NCBI GenBank assembly: GCA_027001895.1
Contig: JALTLP010000148.1
Span: 1 to 5,207, forward strand
Source: Chromatiales bacterium
GTDB taxonomy: Bacteria > Pseudomonadota > Gammaproteobacteria > UBA6429 > Thiohalophilaceae
Length of the DNA stretch: 5,207 nt
Direction: 5' to 3'
Under the pieces are notes generated by a model. It did no database searches and was not told the DNA's origin. It saw only the letters and a program-made list of their open reading frames with translations. The position numbers were made by a program, and so were the translations under genes. Shown here piece after piece: positions 5,193 through 5,207 of this stretch; the first letter of the stretch is position 1; each line of letters begins with the position of its first letter.

Positions 5193-5207
5193 AATTAAAA
5201 AATAGCT

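Larger units (their letters stand above)
4843..5207. other. Gene-free repeat-rich intergenic tail
   Basis: No credible gene lies in these 365 bases. Short open frames here consist of repeat-derived, low-complexity peptides and lack ribosome sites. The stretch holds the inverted repeat and T-run, a GCGGGAATGACA fragment, the ATTGC...GCAAT element, the TCGCTGTG tandem and the C/G-rich hairpin, joined by AT-rich linkers. It probably continues past the right edge, so the gene on that side is not visible. Confidence 0.8.

Overview
The window looks like chromosomal DNA from a moderately AT-rich gammaproteobacterium. The basis is a PurT protein very close to the gammaproteobacterial type, plus short intergenic gaps and Shine-Dalgarno-like sites. 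I cannot name the genus. No tRNA, rRNA, CRISPR array, transposase or phage gene is visible.

Layout. (1) Positions 1-620, plus strand: an unrecognised protein gene whose reading frame is open to the left edge, so it may be 5'-truncated. (2) Positions 657-1850, minus strand: purT, the formate-dependent glycinamide ribonucleotide formyltransferase, convergent with gene 1 and 36 bases from it. (3) Positions 1851-1956: a divergent promoter-sized gap. (4) Positions 1957-4842, plus strand: a tightly coupled three-gene operon. It encodes a Sec-exported thioredoxin-like protein with a CKWC site, a Tat-signal-bearing small subunit of the gluconate 2-dehydrogenase subunit 3 type, and a 564-residue FAD-dependent GMC oxidoreductase. 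The junctions overlap by 8 and 1 bases. (5) Positions 4843-5207: a gene-free tail holding at least four different short repeat or hairpin elements side by side. The first is a near-perfect 29-base inverted repeat followed by a T-run, and it probably terminates the operon.

How the genes may work together. The GMC protein has no signal peptide. It most likely folds with FAD in the cytoplasm and is carried through the Tat pore by its RR-bearing small subunit, as proposed for FAD-glucose dehydrogenase and gluconate dehydrogenase complexes. The usual third partner, a multihaem cytochrome c, is absent between these genes and the right edge, and a periplasmic thioredoxin-like protein leads the operon instead. 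The GMC protein also lacks the His and Asn normally found at the two catalytic positions, has three closely spaced cysteines where related dehydrogenases carry an Fe-S cluster, and has twelve cysteines in total. This operon is the best candidate for an undescribed periplasmic redox system. Its substrate and electron acceptor cannot be read from the sequence. purT is a housekeeping neighbour with no evident functional link.
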